Below, piece by piece: positions 1-9,479 of a stretch of 64,000 nt of DNA. Position 1 is the first letter of the stretch; each line of letters starts with the position of its first letter. Source of the DNA: Proteus penneri (GTDB lineage: Bacteria; Pseudomonadota; Gammaproteobacteria; Enterobacterales; Enterobacteriaceae); NCBI RefSeq assembly GCF_003144535.1, contig NZ_PHFJ01000004.1, forward strand, positions 248,001 through 312,000. The letters run 5' to 3'. The position numbers were made by a program, and so were the translations under genes. The notes under the pieces are model-generated. The model worked only from the letters and a program-made list of their open reading frames with translations. It searched no databases and had not been told where the DNA came from.

Positions 1-1293
1 CTTGTTAACTCGTGTATTTGTTCCTAAATGACTATAAGGATAAATCACCGTAAATAAATCATAGTCTGCAATCATCGGTTTATTTGATATAGGATCAGAC
101 ATCACCAATACAGGCTCTGTTCCACTATGATTATAGTATTGAACTAAATAATACTGTTTATTTTCTATTATTTTTGGCTCTAAAAAAAACTCATGCGTTT
201 TATTATTGTGTATAACTTCAAATTTTATAGGTGAATTTTTATCATAAAGATAATCGATCACTTTATTCTCTACCAATTCGTTTACTCTTTCGGCTGAAAT
301 ATAAAGCTTACTCACAGATGCAGCCCCAGAATTTATTGCTTCTTCTACTGCTTTATTGTATTTCAATAGATTTTTTTGTGCCGATGCTTTAGCCAATGAT
401 TGATCGACCGGAATAAAGCCAGCCATAGGCCCCCAATCAGAACTTTTCGCCTTAATAGCTAAGTTCTTACTACTATATTCTCCCGATGAAATTAATGAAG
501 TTGAATTAACATCTATAGGTCTTACGCCAATAATAATCCCTTTTTCTTCTGCTATCTGAGAAAATATTTTTTGATCTTTAATTGGCATACCTATCTTTAT
601 TTTATTTATCTCATTTTTCTTATTGTTATAACCTAATGATTTTAGTGTTTTCTTTTGTTCTATTTTATTTAATTCTGAAAAACTATTATATTCCTCCCTA
701 TTAGTGAAACTAAATTTTTTTACTTTTTTATTTTTATTTAATAATTCTTTGTAGATAATATTATTATTATAATCCTCATTAGGATTTTCATAAGAGAAAT
801 AAATAGTTGTATTTATTTCTAAATCTGATGGAAAAATAAATTCATTTTTTGGAAGATAGCTACTTAATATAACACCTTTTATTTCATTATTTTTAGCAAT
901 ATTATTTTTGGATAATAAAAGTGCATTTTCCCTTTGATCGTTATTTCCATGAATAAAAATATTTTGAGGTAATTGCCCCCTATTCTGTAACCAAAGATGT
1001 TCTAATAAATCAAAACCTGCATTTTTATTTTTTGATACATCAACAATAAATAAATCATATCCAGCTGCATGATATTCATCTACATATCTAATATAGTTCT
1101 TTTCTATTTCATCCGTTTCACTCAGAAGAATAATGATATTTTCATTTCCGTTAATACTCTTTTTTTTATTATATAATGAATAATATGCATTTATTTTATC
1201 ATTATTTACTTTTTTTAAGGCATCTCCCTCTATATTTATAAGTGTAAAGCTATATGATTCATCATGACTTATTAATGATTTATTTTTTTCCAT
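1..1293 (-). CDS. ExoY/edema-factor-like nucleotidyl cyclase toxin, 3' part outside window
   Basis: The reading frame is open on the minus strand from ATG at 1293 to the left edge, giving 431 codons with no stop. Residues about 255-305 contain GIIIGVRPIDVNSTSLI, then SSKNLAIKAKSSDWGPMAGF, then IPVDQSLAK. This is the signature of the anthrax edema factor/CyaA/ExoY cyclase family (ExoY: FPTKGFSVKGKSSNWGPQAGF). The conserved lysines are K276 and K283. The position that is His in edema factor and Lys in ExoY is Lys281 here, so the match is to the ExoY type. Residues about 396-415 read EPVLVMSDPISNKPMIADYD, with the metal-binding pair D410 and D412. The third conserved segment of the family would lie beyond the edge. 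Such cyclases make cAMP or cGMP inside host cells after activation by calmodulin or actin; that role here is inference. No signal peptide is visible. The gene is strikingly AT-rich compared with speA and speB next to it, which suggests transfer. Confidence 0.8.
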   Translation of the reverse strand, partial: MEKNKSLISHDESYSFTLINIEGDALKKVNNDKINAYYSLYNKKKSINGNENIIILLSETDEIEKNYIRYVDEYHAAGYDLFIVDVSKNKNAGFDLLEHLWLQNRGQLPQNIFIHGNNDQRENALLLSKNNIAKNNEIKGVILSSYLPKNEFIFPSDLEINTTIYFSYENPNEDYNNNIIYKELLNKNKKVKKFSFTNREEYNSFSELNKIEQKKTLKSLGYNNKKNEINKIKIGMPIKDQKIFSQIAEEKGIIIGVRPIDVNSTSLISSGEYSSKNLAIKAKSSDWGPMAGFIPVDQSLAKASAQKNLLKYNKAVEEAINSGAASVSKLYISAERVNELVENKVIDYLYDKNSPIKFEVIHNNKTHEFFLEPKIIENKQYYLVQYYNHSGTEPVLVMSDPISNKPMIADYDLFTVIYPYSHLGTNTRVNK

Positions 1294-1430
1294 TTTATAT
1301 TTTCCATTTAAATAATTTATTTATCTGAAAAATAATTACATTATTATACTAATGTAAATATAAAAAATAACACACATTAAAGTAAGATTTATAATTATAA
1401 TAACGCGAATTAACATAATGATTTTATTAA

Positions 1431-1461
1431 AAAAGTAGCTTCATATTATGAAGCTACTTTT
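1431..1461 (-). terminator. Intrinsic terminator downstream of speB
   Basis: A perfect 14-bp inverted repeat (1431-1444 with 1448-1461) around an ATT loop. It has A and T runs on its flanks and can act in both directions. It lies 98 bp after the speB stop, in the 265-bp gap between speB and the start of the cyclase gene. Confidence 0.8.
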
Positions 1462-1558
1462 CTTTAGTTGAATCTAATTTATTTTTTAATATTAGTGATA
1501 TAACGTTCTTGAATAAAAGTGTTTTCGTACCTAACTAATTTATTAGCATCAAACAACG

Positions 1559-2479
1559 TTATTTTTTAGCCGCCTGCAAATAGAGCATATCAAGTGCAAT
1601 AGTCGCTCCTGCAAGTGCGGTTATATCTGATTGATCGTAAGCTGGAGAAACTTCAACTAAATCCATACCAACAATATTCAACGGTTGTAATGCACGTAAG
1701 ATCTTCAGGGCTTTATCGGTTGTTAAACCGCCAACAACCGGTGTTCCTGTTCCTGGAGCAAACGCCGGATCAAGACAATCAATATCAAAAGTCAGGTAAA
1801 CAGGTAAATCGCCAACAATACCTTTGATTTGATCAACAAGATCGGTTACACCACGATCGTTAACTTGTGCTGCATCCAATACAGTGAAACCATTGTCACT
1901 GTCATGATCAGTACGAATACCAATTTGTACTGAGTGGTTAGGATCGATTAATCCTTCATTTGGTGCATGGAAGAACATTGTACCGTGGTCAAATTTACTG
2001 CCATTACCATAAGTATCGGTATGCGCATCAAAATGAACTAATGCCATTTTGCCAAAGTGTTTTGCATGGGCACGTAATAAAGGTAATGTGACAAAATGGT
2101 CACCACCAAACGTTAAACATTTTTTACCTGCGGCTAATAACTTCTCTGTATGAGCTTGTAATTTATCGCTCATATCTTGTGCATCACCGAAGTTAAAAAC
2201 TAAGTCACCGCAATCGACAACATTTAAACGTTCACGCATATCGAAATCCCACGGCCAGCGGTTACCTTCCCACGCTAAATTGGTTGAGATTTGACGAATC
2301 GCGCCTGGTCCATGACGAGTTCCTGCTCGACCCGATGTTGCCATATCAAAAGGCACACCCGTAATAACCCAATCTGCATCACTGCTGTAAGGCTGAAAAT
2401 TCAGTGGAAAACGTAAAAAACCAAATGCATTAGAGATCAATGAATTATCAGTCTCATTACCTAACGTACTATTTTTCAT
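1559..2479 (-). CDS. speB: Agmatinase (agmatine ureohydrolase)
   Basis: Hydrolyses agmatine to putrescine and urea; cytoplasmic, Mn-dependent ureohydrolase fold. The 306-residue length equals the enterobacterial SpeB size. The metal ligands of the arginase/agmatinase family are all present: H128 in GGDHF, D151/H153/D155 in HFDAHTDTY, and D232/D234 in TFDIDCLDP. It follows speA on the same strand after 102 bp, so agmatine made by SpeA passes directly to SpeB. A strong hairpin at 2536-2563 separates the two genes. The start ATG at 2479 is preceded by an AGAGGTAAT-like ribosome site. Confidence 0.96.
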   Translation of the reverse strand: MKNSTLGNETDNSLISNAFGFLRFPLNFQPYSSDADWVITGVPFDMATSGRAGTRHGPGAIRQISTNLAWEGNRWPWDFDMRERLNVVDCGDLVFNFGDAQDMSDKLQAHTEKLLAAGKKCLTFGGDHFVTLPLLRAHAKHFGKMALVHFDAHTDTYGNGSKFDHGTMFFHAPNEGLIDPNHSVQIGIRTDHDSDNGFTVLDAAQVNDRGVTDLVDQIKGIVGDLPVYLTFDIDCLDPAFAPGTGTPVVGGLTTDKALKILRALQPLNIVGMDLVEVSPAYDQSDITALAGATIALDMLYLQAAKK

Positions 2480-2535
2480 GCTATTACCTCTGTTACTTAT
2501 TTAAAATAAGCAACATACAATCAATATGATAGATA

Positions 2536-2563
2536 AAGAGTGATGTTTAAACACATCACTCTT
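2536..2563 (-). terminator. Hairpin between speA and speB
   Basis: Perfect 11-bp stem (2536-2546 with 2553-2563) and a 6-base loop, followed on the minus strand by TTTATCT. It could end part of the speA transcript or act as an attenuator before speB. Confidence 0.6.
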
Positions 2564-2581
2564 GCATTGGAAAGTGAAGAA

Positions 2582-4489
2582 TTACTCTTCTTCTTCCAGA
2601 TACGTATAACCGTATAAACCACTTTCAAATTCAGTCAGGAATTGCTCTTGTAATGCTTCATCTAACTGTGCATTTTTTACTTGAGTGCGGAAACGTTCTA
2701 GTAGCACGGCAGGATTTAACTTAACGTATTGAAGCATATCAGCAACCGTGTCACCCTCTTCACTGAGTTGATAAGTCAGATTTCCTTTTTCATCAAGATA
2801 AACGTCTACAGCTGCAGTATCACCAAATAAGTTGTGCATATTACCTAAAATTTCTTGATAAGCACCCACCATAAAGAAGCCAATCATCGGTGGATATTCA
2901 GGATCATAAGCTGGCATTGGCATAGTTGTTTCAACACCATCACCATCAACATAGTGATCAATAATACCATCAGAGTCACAGGTGATATCCAACAATACTG
3001 CACGACGATCTAATGGTTTATCTAAACCTTCTATTGGTAAAACAGGGAAAAGCTGATCTATTCCCCATGCATCAGGTAAAGATTGGAACAGTGAGAAGTT
3101 AACATAGAACTTATCTGACATACGTTCTTGTAACTCATCAATAATAGGACGATGAGCTCGATTACTGGGATCGAGATCGTATTGAATACGACGACAAATA
3201 TTCAAATACAGCTCTTCTGCCCAAGCACGCTCTGTCAGGCTTAACATGCCATGAACATATTGAGTATGCACATCATGAAGGTCTAATTGGCTATCATGTA
3301 GCCATTCACGTAGTGAACGACTATGCCCTTTAGTTTGCATCTCTTCCCATGTTTCCCAAAGGCTTGCAATAGGTCTTGCAGCATCTTCCTCTGGTGGTGT
3401 AATAGCTGTAAATTCATTACGTTCAACACCAATCACATTAGAAATCAGTACAGTATGGTGTGCTGTTAATGCGCGTCCTGATTCCGTAATTACCGTTGGA
3501 TGAGGTAAATCATTTTCATCACAAGCGTCACCAATCGCCCAAATAACATTATTCGCATATTCATTAAGACCATAGTTAACCGAGCAATCAGATTGTGAGC
3601 GTGTCCCTTCATAGTCCACACCTAAACCACCACCCACATCGAAATACTGAATATTTACACCCAATTTATGCAGTTCAACATAAAAACGGGCTGATTCACG
3701 CACACCGGTTGCAATATCACGAATATTTGCCATCTGTGATCCCAGATGGAAATGTAATAACTGTAAGCTATCTATGCGACCAGCTTGGCGTAACATATCA
3801 ATTAATTGCAGAACTTGTGTCGCAGCTAAACCAAATTTTGATTTTTCACCACCACTTGCCTGCCATTTACCTGAACCTTGAGAGGCGAGACGAGCACGAA
3901 CACCTAAACGAGGAATAACTTCTAAACGCTCAGCTTCTTCTAATACCATTTTTATCTCAGACATTTTCTCAATCACTAAGAAAACTTTATGTCCAAGTTT
4001 TTCACCGGTAAGTGCTAAACGAATATATTCACGGTCTTTATAACCATTACAGACAATCACCGAACTTGTCATATTGGCATGCGCAAGCACAGCCATCAGT
4101 TCTGCTTTAGAACCTGCTTCTAAGCCTAAAGGTTCACCTGCATTGATCAATGATTCAATAACACGGCGTTGTTGATTAACTTTAATTGGATAAACCAAAA
4201 AGTAATCACCTTTATAACCATAAGCTTCACGCGCACGATGAAACGCCGCATTAATAGAACGCAAGCGATGTTGTAAAATCTGAGGAAAACAAAAAAGCGC
4301 AGGAAGGCGCAAATGTGAATACTCTTCTTGCACTTGCTTAACTAATTCAGTTAAGTCCAACGTTGCCTCTGGCACATCAGGATTAGGGCAAACACTAATA
4401 TTTCCCCGATTATTCGCTAAATAGTACCCACCACCCCAATATGTGATGTTATAGGTGTGCTGCATCTTGCGAGCGATGTTATCATTCAT
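2582..4489 (-). CDS. speA: Biosynthetic arginine decarboxylase
   Basis: Decarboxylates arginine to agmatine with pyridoxal phosphate; first step of the agmatine route to putrescine. It has 635 residues, near the E. coli SpeA length of about 658. It is a fold-III PLP decarboxylase: the Schiff-base lysine is K103 in VYPIKVNQQ, and a glycine-rich phosphate-binding segment reads [14 protein letters not shown]. The acidic C terminus ends LEEEE. The start ATG at 4489 has an AAGGAGAATGTC ribosome site. It is preceded by a long structured leader (about 4500-4933) and followed by speB. Confidence 0.97.
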   Translation of the reverse strand: MNDNIARKMQHTYNITYWGGGYYLANNRGNISVCPNPDVPEATLDLTELVKQVQEEYSHLRLPALFCFPQILQHRLRSINAAFHRAREAYGYKGDYFLVYPIKVNQQRRVIESLINAGEPLGLEAGSKAELMAVLAHANMTSSVIVCNGYKDREYIRLALTGEKLGHKVFLVIEKMSEIKMVLEEAERLEVIPRLGVRARLASQGSGKWQASGGEKSKFGLAATQVLQLIDMLRQAGRIDSLQLLHFHLGSQMANIRDIATGVRESARFYVELHKLGVNIQYFDVGGGLGVDYEGTRSQSDCSVNYGLNEYANNVIWAIGDACDENDLPHPTVITESGRALTAHHTVLISNVIGVERNEFTAITPPEEDAARPIASLWETWEEMQTKGHSRSLREWLHDSQLDLHDVHTQYVHGMLSLTERAWAEELYLNICRRIQYDLDPSNRAHRPIIDELQERMSDKFYVNFSLFQSLPDAWGIDQLFPVLPIEGLDKPLDRRAVLLDITCDSDGIIDHYVDGDGVETTMPMPAYDPEYPPMIGFFMVGAYQEILGNMHNLFGDTAAVDVYLDEKGNLTYQLSEEGDTVADMLQYVKLNPAVLLERFRTQVKNAQLDEALQEQFLTEFESGLYGYTYLEEEE

Positions 4490-4933
4490 GACATTCTCCT
4501 TAGGGAGTATGAGTTTATACCTTGCCTGTCACTATAGTAGTCAATTATCTGACAAAAATCTGAAACGACTGATAAATAACAGTTGGAAGTAATGACTCAC
4601 TATATGTTTTTATATAATTATCCAGCTATACACCGGACATAATAGTAGAAAGTTCTTGAGTTAACCCATAATGAATTAACACAATTACCTATTGGCAAGT
4701 AACAGACAACTTCGCTCCAAAGAGAAAGAGCTCAAAGAGGAGATTACTCTAGATATACTACGTGTGTAGTATTGGCGAGTACTGTTTTGGTTTTTGAAAA
4801 GACTAACCTGTAGACAATGGATCATTACCCATTCACTCCACACATGGCTTAAACCTATAAGCCATTTCCCTAACAGAGAAACAGGATCAGAAATCCTGCG
4901 GTTTACACTGTGTTCAGATTTCACAGTAACCGC
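4490..4933 (-). promoter_or_regulatory. Long structured 5' leader of speA
   Basis: There is no recognisable conserved gene in the 689 bp between speA and metK, but the minus strand has several hairpins checked by eye. They are CAGGAT/ATCCTG at 4882-4898, a 12-bp stem GCGGTT-ACTGTG with CACAGT-AACCGC (4898-4933, 3-base bulge), ATACTAC/GTAGTAT at 4755-4772, and GCTC/GAGC at 4714-4731. A GTG-started frame of 79 codons (4924-4685) crosses the region. Its middle segment, SLLGKWLIGL through VMIHCLQVSL, vaguely resembles YqgB, the small protein found in front of speA in E. coli. It lacks a clear ribosome site, so I do not call it as a gene. Positions 4934-5118 hold only AT-rich promoter DNA. Confidence 0.45.
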
Positions 4934-5118
4934 GAGGTTATACCTTTAGTTAATTAAAAATGCAAAGCAAAAAGTACAAAAAAATTATTTTTCTCTAATC
5001 CCTATTTTTTCAACCTCCAAATAGCGGGCAATAAAAAATAAGATCAACTGTTTGATTCTACTTTCTCCCTATATTTGATTAAAAAAAGCTGGAATTAAGG
5101 AGAGAAGGGTCGTAAAAT

Positions 5119-5142
5119 AGACGTCTAGATGTTAAAACATCC
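5119..5142 (+). promoter_or_regulatory. Tandem MetJ boxes upstream of metK
   Basis: Three adjoining 8-mers are seen: AGACGTCT (5119-5126, a perfect match to the met-box consensus), AGATGTTA (5 of 8) and AAACATCC (5 of 8). MetJ with S-adenosylmethionine binds such tandem boxes cooperatively. The site ends 36 bp before the metK start, which fits end-product repression of SAM synthesis. Confidence 0.8.
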
Positions 5143-5178
5143 ATCCTTAAACCGTTTGTATTAAGGTAACGAGATATA

Positions 5179-6333
5179 ATGACTACACACCTATTTACTT
5201 CTGAATCAGTCTCAGAAGGTCATCCAGATAAAATTGCAGATCAGATTTCTGATGCTGTTCTGGATGCGATTTTAGAACAAGATCCAAAAGCACGCGTTGC
5301 CTGCGAAACTTACGTTAAGACAGGCATGGTTATGGTAGGCGGAGAAATTACCACCAAAGCTTGGGTCGATATCGAAGAAATCACACGTAATACCGTTCGT
5401 GAAATCGGTTATACCAGTTCCGATATGGGCTTTGATGCTAATTCCTGCGCAGTTATCAGTGCGATTGGTAAACAATCACCAGATATCAACCAAGGTGTTG
5501 ACCGAGCTGATCCTTTAGAACAAGGCGCTGGCGACCAAGGTTTAATGTTTGGTTATGCAACCAACGAAACTGACGTATTAATGCCCGCACCAATTACTTA
5601 TGCTCACCGCTTAGTTCATCGTCAAGCACAAGTACGTAAAAGTGGTACTTTACCTTGGCTACGCCCTGATGCGAAAAGCCAAATTACCTTCCAATATGAC
5701 AATAATAAAGTTGTCGGTATTGATGCAGTTGTTTTATCAACTCAACATTCTGAAGATATTTCACAAAAAGATCTGCATGAAGCCGTGATGGAAGAGATCA
5801 TTAAACCAGTTCTACCCGTAGAATGGTTAAATGAACAAACTAAATATTTCATCAATCCAACAGGTCGTTTTGTTATCGGTGGCCCAATGGGCGACTGTGG
5901 TTTAACGGGCCGTAAAATTATTGTCGATACTTACGGCGGTATGGCGCGTCACGGTGGCGGTGCTTTCTCTGGTAAAGATCCATCGAAAGTAGACCGTTCA
6001 GCCGCTTATGCAGCACGTTACGTTGCTAAGAATATTGTTGCTGCTGGTTTAGCTGATCGTTGCGAAATTCAAGTTTCTTACGCAATCGGTGTGGCTGAGC
6101 CAACATCAATTATGGTAGAAACATTTGGTACTGAAAAAGTCCCAACAGCACAACTTATTCTGTTAGTACGTGAATTCTTTGACTTACGTCCTTATGGATT
6201 AATTCAAATGCTAGATTTACTGCACCCAATCTACCAAAAAACGGCTGCTTACGGTCATTTTGGTCGCTCTGAATTCCCTTGGGAAGCAACAGATAAAGCA
6301 GAGATCTTACGTGAAGCTGCGGGTTTAAAATAA
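5179..6333 (+). CDS. metK: S-adenosylmethionine synthetase
   Basis: Makes S-adenosylmethionine from ATP and methionine; cytoplasmic, essential. The 384 residues match the E. coli protein length. N-terminal motif [22 protein letters not shown]-binding [12 protein letters not shown] and the lysine-rich loop [19 protein letters not shown] are all present. The start ATG at 5179 follows AAGGTAACGAGATATA. It is transcribed alone, with MetJ boxes in front and a terminator at 6390-6411. Divergent from speA. Confidence 0.98.
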   Translation: MTTHLFTSESVSEGHPDKIADQISDAVLDAILEQDPKARVACETYVKTGMVMVGGEITTKAWVDIEEITRNTVREIGYTSSDMGFDANSCAVISAIGKQSPDINQGVDRADPLEQGAGDQGLMFGYATNETDVLMPAPITYAHRLVHRQAQVRKSGTLPWLRPDAKSQITFQYDNNKVVGIDAVVLSTQHSEDISQKDLHEAVMEEIIKPVLPVEWLNEQTKYFINPTGRFVIGGPMGDCGLTGRKIIVDTYGGMARHGGGAFSGKDPSKVDRSAAYAARYVAKNIVAAGLADRCEIQVSYAIGVAEPTSIMVETFGTEKVPTAQLILLVREFFDLRPYGLIQMLDLLHPIYQKTAAYGHFGRSEFPWEATDKAEILREAAGLK

Positions 6334-6389
6334 TCCTCTGCCATTAACATCACACTATTAACTAAATGTTCAATGCATTAAATACACAA

Positions 6390-6411
6390 ACGGGAAGCAC
6401 TGGCTTCCCGT
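6390..6411 (+). terminator. Intrinsic terminator of metK
   Basis: Stem ACGGGAAGC (6390-6398) with GCTTCCCGT (6403-6411), ACTG loop, then a short T-rich tail. It also sits 40 bp past the convergent yedE-like gene. Confidence 0.75.
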
Positions 6412-6450
6412 TTAATTAATTCATTAAGAATATCAGTATAAAATAGTTTG

Positions 6451-6864
6451 TTATTGTGGCTTACGCACCAATCCAATTAACAGCCAACCCGCAATCATCG
6501 CAAGGACAAATAAAATACCTTGATAAAACCCTGCACCCGCTAATACCAAACCTGGGCCTGGGCAAATCCCCGCTAATCCCCAGCCAATACCAAATAACAC
6601 ACTCCCCAACACGAGAGGTTTATCAATAACCTTATTGGTTGGAATATTCAAAGGGCATGCTAATACACTTTGTTGTCTACGGCGTGTTAGTTGGTAACCT
6701 ATCACACTGACAACCAATCCAGCTCCCATGATTATCAATAAAGAGGGATCCCAATCTCCAGTAATATCCAGAAAACCTAGAATTTTTTGCGGATTGCTCA
6801 TTCCCCCCACGATCAACCCTGCACTAAATAGAAGACCACAAAGAAAAGCAACGAACTTTGTCAT
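6451..6864 (-). CDS. YeeE/YedE-family sulfur transport protein, second half
   Basis: A 137-residue membrane protein with about four hydrophobic segments. Family hallmarks are GIGWGLAGICPGPGL near residue 94 and an N-terminal FLCGLLFSAGLIVGGM. YeeE/YedE (DUF395, TsuA-type) proteins move thiosulfate or other reduced sulfur species across the inner membrane. Here the fold is split over two half-length genes (this and 6869-7303), separated by 4 bp. This matches the PmpA/PmpB arrangement, so they probably act as a pair. The substrate is inferred from the family and the BigR-type neighbour. Confidence 0.85.
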   Translation of the reverse strand: MTKFVAFLCGLLFSAGLIVGGMSNPQKILGFLDITGDWDPSLLIIMGAGLVVSVIGYQLTRRRQQSVLACPLNIPTNKVIDKPLVLGSVLFGIGWGLAGICPGPGLVLAGAGFYQGILFVLAMIAGWLLIGLVRKPQ

Positions 6865-6868
6865 TTTA

Positions 6869-7303
6869 TTAGCCTCCTATTACATGACGCTGAATATAAA
6901 CAGTGATAAAAGCCGTCACCATAAACACTATCACAGCAACGATAGAACGACGCGATAATCGAGCTAATCCACAAATACCGTGACCGCTGGTGCAACCATT
7001 ACCTAAACGTGTACCCGCTCCCACCAGCACACCTGCAATGATCAACATCCAAGGCGATGTTTCAATCACTGGCGCTAAAGGTTTATCAAAAAAATAAAAC
7101 AGTGTAGGTGCGATTAGCATGCCAATTAAGAATGCCCAACGCCAGCCATTCCCCTGCTGTTTTGTTGATAAAATACCACCTAAAATTCCACTTATTCCTG
7201 CGATGCGACCATTAAATAACAATAAAATAGCGGCAGCCGCACCTATCATTAGTCCACCTATTGCCGCACTTAAAGGCGTAAAGTGAACCCAATCTATATT
7301 CAT
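6869..7303 (-). CDS. YeeE/YedE-family sulfur transport protein, first half
   Basis: 144 residues with four hydrophobic stretches. The cysteine-bearing motif GNGCTSGHGICGL (about residues 101-113) is typical of the YeeE/YedE family, where the cysteine relays the sulfur substrate. It starts 4 bp after the stop of the ArsR-type regulator, so regulator and both transporter halves form one transcript. Compared with full-length TsuA proteins it holds only half the fold, supplied together with the downstream partner. Confidence 0.85.
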   Translation of the reverse strand: MNIDWVHFTPLSAAIGGLMIGAAAAILLLFNGRIAGISGILGGILSTKQQGNGWRWAFLIGMLIAPTLFYFFDKPLAPVIETSPWMLIIAGVLVGAGTRLGNGCTSGHGICGLARLSRRSIVAVIVFMVTAFITVYIQRHVIGG

Positions 7304-7306
7304 AAC

Positions 7307-7630
7307 TTAACCTGCTATAGGGCAATAAAGCTGATAAAGCGTATTAAGAAGCACTAATACTTTTTCATCAGCAATAGAATAGAAGATACGTTTCCCATCA
7401 CGACGAGTATTCACTAATCCTTCATTGCGTAAAACAGTCAGTTGTTGAGAAAGTGTTGGTTGACGTATACCTAAACTTTCTTCTAATTCACTCACACTTT
7501 TTTCGCCCTGACTTAATTGACACAATAATAAGAGGCGATCGCCATTTCCTAGCGTCTTAAGCATGCTAGACGCTTCATTAGCCGCCAATTTCATTGCATC
7601 TAATAAATCAGGTTGAACTCGTTGTGTCAT
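7307..7630 (-). CDS. ArsR-family repressor, BigR/YgaV type
   Basis: Winged-helix repressor of 107 residues from ATG at 7630, which has GGAG six bases upstream. An ATG 18 bases further out has no such site. Recognition helix region QPTLSQQLTVLRNEGLV. Two cysteines, one in LLLLCQLS and one in the C-terminal LYCPIAG, occupy the positions that form the sulfide/persulfide-responsive disulfide of BigR, SqrR and YgaV. This suggests derepression by sulfane sulfur. It heads the operon with the two sulfur-transport genes. The AT-rich gap to sprT (7649-7720) is the likely operator, with runs such as TTAATTTATATAT. Confidence 0.85.
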   Translation of the reverse strand: MTQRVQPDLLDAMKLAANEASSMLKTLGNGDRLLLLCQLSQGEKSVSELEESLGIRQPTLSQQLTVLRNEGLVNTRRDGKRIFYSIADEKVLVLLNTLYQLYCPIAG

Positions 7631-7723
7631 GGTAAACTCCATAATCAATATACTTTTTAATAATATGTTAATTTATATATTGTGCAAGTTTTCTTTTTAT
7701 TGCGTGTTTGTATAAGGCGCTAT

Positions 7724-8242
7724 ATGCTCTGTAACATGAAAACGGTAAGAATCCCCATCGCCTTAGTGCAAAGCGTTATGCGAACACTGCGTGAAAAATT
7801 GCAGCAGGCTAATCTTTATCTTAATACAAATTACCCAGAACCTACTCTACATTATAATCAGAGAGGAACTATTGCAGGCAGTGCCTATTATGCAAATTGG
7901 GAAATCCGTATTAATCCTACATTATTGATTGAAAATAAACAGAATTTTATTGAAGAAGTTATTCCCCATGAACTGGCACACTTATTAGTTAATCGCCATT
8001 TCGGTCGTGTAGCGCCTCATGGAAAAGAGTGGAAATGGATGATGGAAACAGTATTAGGCGTTTCGGCTAAACGTACCCATCATTTTGATGTTAGTACCGT
8101 TAAAGCCAAAACTTTTCGTTATGCTTGCCATTGTGAAGAGAAACATCAGCTCACTATTCGTCGTCATAACAAAGTATTACGCGGAGAAACACAATACCGT
8201 TGCCGCCATTGTCAGGCTATATTGAAATTTATAGGAAATTAA
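7724..8242 (+). CDS. sprT: SprT metalloprotease-like protein
   Basis: 172 residues from ATG at 7724, chosen because AAGG lies six bases upstream. The E. coli protein would begin at the equivalent of ATG 7736 (MKTVRIPIA), also possible. Zinc-protease motif VVPHELAH-like: [10 protein letters not shown], with the third ligand in the [11 protein letters not shown] stretch. A C-terminal zinc ribbon has paired cysteines (YACHCEEKH and YRCRHCQAI). SprT is related to the Spartan DNA-protein crosslink proteases; its bacterial role is little known. It stands alone, divergent from the bigR-like gene. Confidence 0.93.
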   Translation: MLCNMKTVRIPIALVQSVMRTLREKLQQANLYLNTNYPEPTLHYNQRGTIAGSAYYANWEIRINPTLLIENKQNFIEEVIPHELAHLLVNRHFGRVAPHGKEWKWMMETVLGVSAKRTHHFDVSTVKAKTFRYACHCEEKHQLTIRRHNKVLRGETQYRCRHCQAILKFIGN

Positions 8243-8259
8243 AACAAATAGATAAAAAT

Positions 8260-8293
8260 AAAGCCGATGTGTTAGTTAAATCACATCGGCTTT
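8260..8293. terminator. Bidirectional terminator between sprT and mgtE
   Basis: Perfect 12-bp stem AAAGCCGATGTG (8260-8271) with CACATCGGCTTT (8282-8293). A and T runs on both sides let it serve both convergent genes. Confidence 0.85.
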
Positions 8294-8327
8294 ATCTTGA
8301 GAATGAAAATTAATATATAGGATTGTC

Positions 8328-9401
8328 TTAGGCAAACTCGCTCATCACATGAGATGCGATTTCAAAGTAAATAATAAGACCTGTACCATCAATTAGCGTT
8401 GCAATAAACGGGGCTGACACAACGGCTGGATCAATACCTAAACGCTTTAATACCATTGGAATAACCGACGAAACAATAGCACTCCAAACCGTGATTGAAA
8501 TAAGCGTTAAACCAACAACAATCATCACTTCCATGCCAACGCCTAAGAACCAAGCTCGTACAAAGCCCGCAATCCCCATGGTTAACGCAACCATGATAGA
8601 TGTTGTTATCTCTTTTCTTAAAACAGACCACACATTGCGTAAGCTAACTTCACCTAACGCCATCGCACGAACAAGCGTTGAGGTGATTTGTGTTCCGCTA
8701 TTTCCGCCAGTACCAATCAATAATGGAATAAAGAATGCCAATGAAATAGCGGCTTCTAATCTATCTTCAAAAGCATGTAATACCGTACTGGTATACGCTT
8801 CTGCCACGAACAACATCAATAACCATACAACTCGTTTACGCCATAATGTTACTGGGCTGGTTTCTAAATAAGGCTGCTCTAATGGTGACGTTGCCCCTTG
8901 CATCTGGGCGTCAAGGGTATTTTCATCTTCAATCAATTCTGCAATATCTTGAGGACGTAACACACCCACTAATTTTCCAAAATGCATCACAGGTACACTG
9001 TCTAAACCGCTATGGCTAATCAATTGATACACATCATGTCGATTCTGTTCAGGTGATACAGAGAAAAAAGTTTGACGCATAACATCAGACACAAATAGAT
9101 CATTTGCCGCAGTTAATAATGATTTAACAGGTAAAATCCCATTAAGATAATTATCTTTATCAACAACATAGAGATAGGTTGGAATTAATTCATCTTTTAA
9201 ATCATTAACCAGTTGGGCTTTTACATTCTCAACTGAATCGGCAACAGAAACCGCAATATAAGATTGGCTCATATACGCGCTAACCGTTGAATCATCTTTT
9301 AAACGATTGTATTGATCTTGTGTTGAATGATTTTGTGGTGTGTTTAAGGATGCATCTGCAACTAAGACAGCATCCATTTTGTTTTGAGTATTGAAAGTCA
9401 T
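8328..9401 (-). CDS. mgtE: MgtE-family magnesium transporter
   Basis: Inner-membrane Mg2+ channel of 357 residues. Residues about 40-165 form two CBS domains that sense Mg2+. The C-terminal five-helix pore carries the family motifs FFIPLLIGTGGNSGTQ and IDPAVVSAPFIATLIDG. It is shorter than the typical 450-residue MgtE because the N-terminal helical superhelix domain is missing; the first 40 residues are low-complexity polar sequence. It is preceded by an M-box riboswitch, so expression should rise when Mg2+ is scarce. Confidence 0.93.
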   Translation of the reverse strand: MTFNTQNKMDAVLVADASLNTPQNHSTQDQYNRLKDDSTVSAYMSQSYIAVSVADSVENVKAQLVNDLKDELIPTYLYVVDKDNYLNGILPVKSLLTAANDLFVSDVMRQTFFSVSPEQNRHDVYQLISHSGLDSVPVMHFGKLVGVLRPQDIAELIEDENTLDAQMQGATSPLEQPYLETSPVTLWRKRVVWLLMLFVAEAYTSTVLHAFEDRLEAAISLAFFIPLLIGTGGNSGTQITSTLVRAMALGEVSLRNVWSVLRKEITTSIMVALTMGIAGFVRAWFLGVGMEVMIVVGLTLISITVWSAIVSSVIPMVLKRLGIDPAVVSAPFIATLIDGTGLIIYFEIASHVMSEFA

Positions 9402-9479
9402 TTTTGTGGTTCCCTATTACTGTTTGTGTTTAGCAAATCAGTTCTCCATAGGGGCGAAACCAGAAGCGAGAATGCAAAA

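Noticed and set aside
4685-4924. 79-codon frame upstream of speA as a firm gene
   Set aside because: GTG start inside a hairpin, no ribosome site and only a faint resemblance to YqgB; kept as a note under the speA leader.
8491-8871. 126-codon plus-strand frame opposite mgtE
   Set aside because: It is the complement of conserved transporter codons with no start signal; same verdict for the frames opposite the alanine symporter (16141-16824) and opposite agaE (43541-43903).
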